Assembly (NCBI GenBank): GCA_030698575.1
Contig: JAUYMQ010000447.1
Location: 1-6,951 of the forward strand
From: Deltaproteobacteria bacterium
GTDB taxonomy: Bacteria > JAUYMQ01
DNA: 6,951 nt
Direction: 5' to 3'
This document shows, one piece after another, positions 5,706-6,951 of the stretch. Every line of letters begins with the position of its first letter. The first letter of the stretch is position 1. The position numbers were made by a program, and so were the translations under genes. The notes beneath the pieces were generated by a model. It did no database searches and was not told where the DNA came from. It worked only from the letters and a program-made list of their open reading frames with translations.

Positions 5706-6880
5706 AGCGCTTCTACCTCGATCACAATGCCACCACCCCCGTCCTGCCCGAGGCCCTGGAGGCCGCGCTCCCGCACCTCACGCGGCATTTCGGAAACTCG
5801 TCGAGCTTTCACTGGGCCGGGAGCGTTGCCCGCGAAGCCGTCGACACGGCCCGCGAGCAGGTTGCGGCGCTCCTTTGCGCGGCGCGCGAGGAGATTATCT
5901 TCACGAGCGGGGGAACCGAGGGCAACAACCTGGCGCTGAAGGGCGTTCTGGAGGCCCAAGGGGGCGAACGGCGGCACCTGGTCATCTCCGCGGCAGAGCA
6001 CGCCTCGGTCTTCGAGGCGGCCCGTCACCTCGAGGCGCAGGGCGCGCGATTGACGATCGTGCCTGTCGACGGCGCCGGGCGTGTTTCGGCCGAGGCCGTC
6101 GCGGCGGCAATCACGCCCGATACCGCGCTGGTGTGCATCCATCACGCGAACAACGAGACCGGCACGCTTCAGCCCGTCGAGGCAATCGGCCGGGCCTGCC
6201 GCGAGCGCGGCGTGCCCTTCCACACCGACGCCGTGCAGGCCGCGGGCCGCATTCCACTCGACCTGCGGGCGCTTCCCGTCGACCTCCTGTCCCTCTCGGG
6301 GCACAAGATGGGAGGGATGAAGGGGGCGGGCGTGCTCTACGCGCGCGCGGGCGCGCCGCTAGTCCGGCAGACGGATGGCGGTCCGCAGGAGCGGCGCCGC
6401 CGGGCGGGCACCGAGAACGTGGCGGCGCTCGTGGCGCTTGGCGTCGCATCACGCGTTGCCCTGGAGGCGCTCCCGACCGAGCCGCTCCGGCTTTGCGCGC
6501 TGCGGGACAGGCTCTGGGAAGGCGTTCGCGCGCGCGTGCCCGACGCCGTCCGCAGCGGCGACGCAGCGCACTGCCTGCCGAACACGCTCAACGTGCGTTT
6601 TCCAGGCGCCGACGGCGAGACGCTGCTCATGGGGCTCGATCTCGAGGGCGTTGCGGCGAGCGCCGGATCGGCCTGCAGCACCGGAAGCCTCGAGCCCTCG
6701 CGCGTCCTTCTCGCGATGGGCCTCGACCGGAACGAGGCGCGCGCCAGCATCCGCTTCTCGCTGGGGCCCGAGAGCACCGACGAGGATGTCGAGCGCGTGA
6801 TCGATCTCCTGCCCCCGCTGGTGGCGGGGGCGCGCGAGGCCGCGCAGGCGGCCGGGGGCCCGGAGGCCAGTCGGCTCTGA
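5702..6880 (+). CDS. iscS: Cysteine desulfurase (IscS/NifS family)
   Basis: This pyridoxal-phosphate enzyme removes sulfur from L-cysteine as an enzyme persulfide for Fe-S cluster assembly and, in many bacteria, tRNA thiolation. The 392-residue product begins MKRFYLDHNATTP, the usual N-terminus. It has SGGTEGNN (69-76), AEH (98-100, His stacking on PLP), HANNETGTLQP (148-158), HTDAVQ (174-179), SGHK with the PLP lysine Lys202, RRAGTEN (233-239), and SACSTGSLEPS with the catalytic Cys325 on a long loop (group I type). The start is GTG 5702, which overlaps the iscR stop TGA (GTGA). The frame is open back to 5543, but that part lies inside iscR and is not IscS-like. Length fits the family. No scaffold gene (iscU/nifU) follows before the window ends. 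Confidence 0.94.
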   Translation: MKRFYLDHNATTPVLPEALEAALPHLTRHFGNSSSFHWAGSVAREAVDTAREQVAALLCAAREEIIFTSGGTEGNNLALKGVLEAQGGERRHLVISAAEHASVFEAARHLEAQGARLTIVPVDGAGRVSAEAVAAAITPDTALVCIHHANNETGTLQPVEAIGRACRERGVPFHTDAVQAAGRIPLDLRALPVDLLSLSGHKMGGMKGAGVLYARAGAPLVRQTDGGPQERRRRAGTENVAALVALGVASRVALEALPTEPLRLCALRDRLWEGVRARVPDAVRSGDAAHCLPNTLNVRFPGADGETLLMGLDLEGVAASAGSACSTGSLEPSRVLLAMGLDRNEARASIRFSLGPESTDEDVERVIDLLPPLVAGAREAAQAAGGPEASRL

Positions 6881-6890
6881 CGGCCACCCC

Positions 6891-6951
6891 GCATGTCATC
6901 GTGAGGCACGCTGGCGCCGCATGTCATTGCGAGGAGGGCCGCCCCGCATGT
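6891..6951. repeat. Palindromic repeat, copy 3 (partial array, runs off window)
   Basis: After iscS, three successive GCATGT starts occur at 6891, 6919 and 6946. The first unit is degenerate (GCATGTCATCGTGAGGCA). The second matches copies 1 and 2 (CATGTCATTGCGAGGAGGGC from 6920). It then runs into a third GCATGT instead of continuing to the inner GAAGCAATCCCC arm. The right half is not in the window, so a complete palindrome cannot be confirmed. No terminator for iscS is seen before it. Confidence 0.75.

Noticed and set aside
6891-6951. Possible CRISPR array (units at 27-28 bases)
   Set aside because: The shared part is only about 8-18 diverged bases, the units directly abut a palindromic repeat family found elsewhere in the window, and no cas genes are present.

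Overview
The window is about 7 kb of high-GC bacterial chromosome with every recognisable gene on the + strand. It looks like housekeeping sequence, with no phage, plasmid or defence genes. The gene order (NAD(P)HX dehydratase end, tsaE, lysC, citramalate synthase) and the Geobacter-like form of the citramalate synthase suggest a deltaproteobacterium-like or related high-GC Gram-negative lineage. The short palindromic repeats starting CATGTCATTGCGAGGAG are a type common in environmental genomes. I cannot name the organism from the sequence alone.

Layout. 1-88 is the 3' end of a probable nnrD. 106-585 is tsaE (tRNA t6A synthesis ATPase). 591-749 holds the first palindromic repeat. 770-2008 is lysC (aspartokinase with ACT domains), which carries a strong internal ribosome binding site and start at 1495-1510 that would give a separate regulatory beta subunit. 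lysC overlaps cimA (2008-3675) by one base, and that unit ends in an intrinsic terminator at 3716-3746. 3777-4424 is a membrane-anchored ComEA-like protein (SLBB plus two helix-hairpin-helix motifs) whose last ~30 codons are made of repeat sequence. 4333-4491 is repeat copy 2. 4638-5075 is an orphan single-domain response regulator with a TTG start and its own promoter. 5085-5140 is a promoter/operator region for an IscR-type Rrf2 regulator (5208-5705), which overlaps a cysteine desulfurase gene, iscS (5702-6880), by 4 bases. A third, partial repeat array begins at 6891 and runs off the window.

How the genes work together. LysC and CimA start two routes that can both supply 2-oxobutyrate for isoleucine: aspartate-threonine, and pyruvate plus acetyl-CoA through citramalate. 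LysC also leads to lysine, threonine and methionine. The IscR-like/IscS pair is an iron-sulfur cluster module; the promoter in front of it overlaps an imperfect dyad resembling the IscR type 1 site, which suggests feedback control. tsaE and nnrD are unrelated household functions that probably share an operon. The ComEA-like gene and the response regulator each stand alone.

I see no clearly new multi-gene system. The points most worth a second look are the internal start in lysC, the structured repeat family with half-repeats at 27-29 base spacing, the repeat-derived tail of the ComEA-like protein, a substituted acidic-pocket residue in the response regulator, and the iscR operator architecture.
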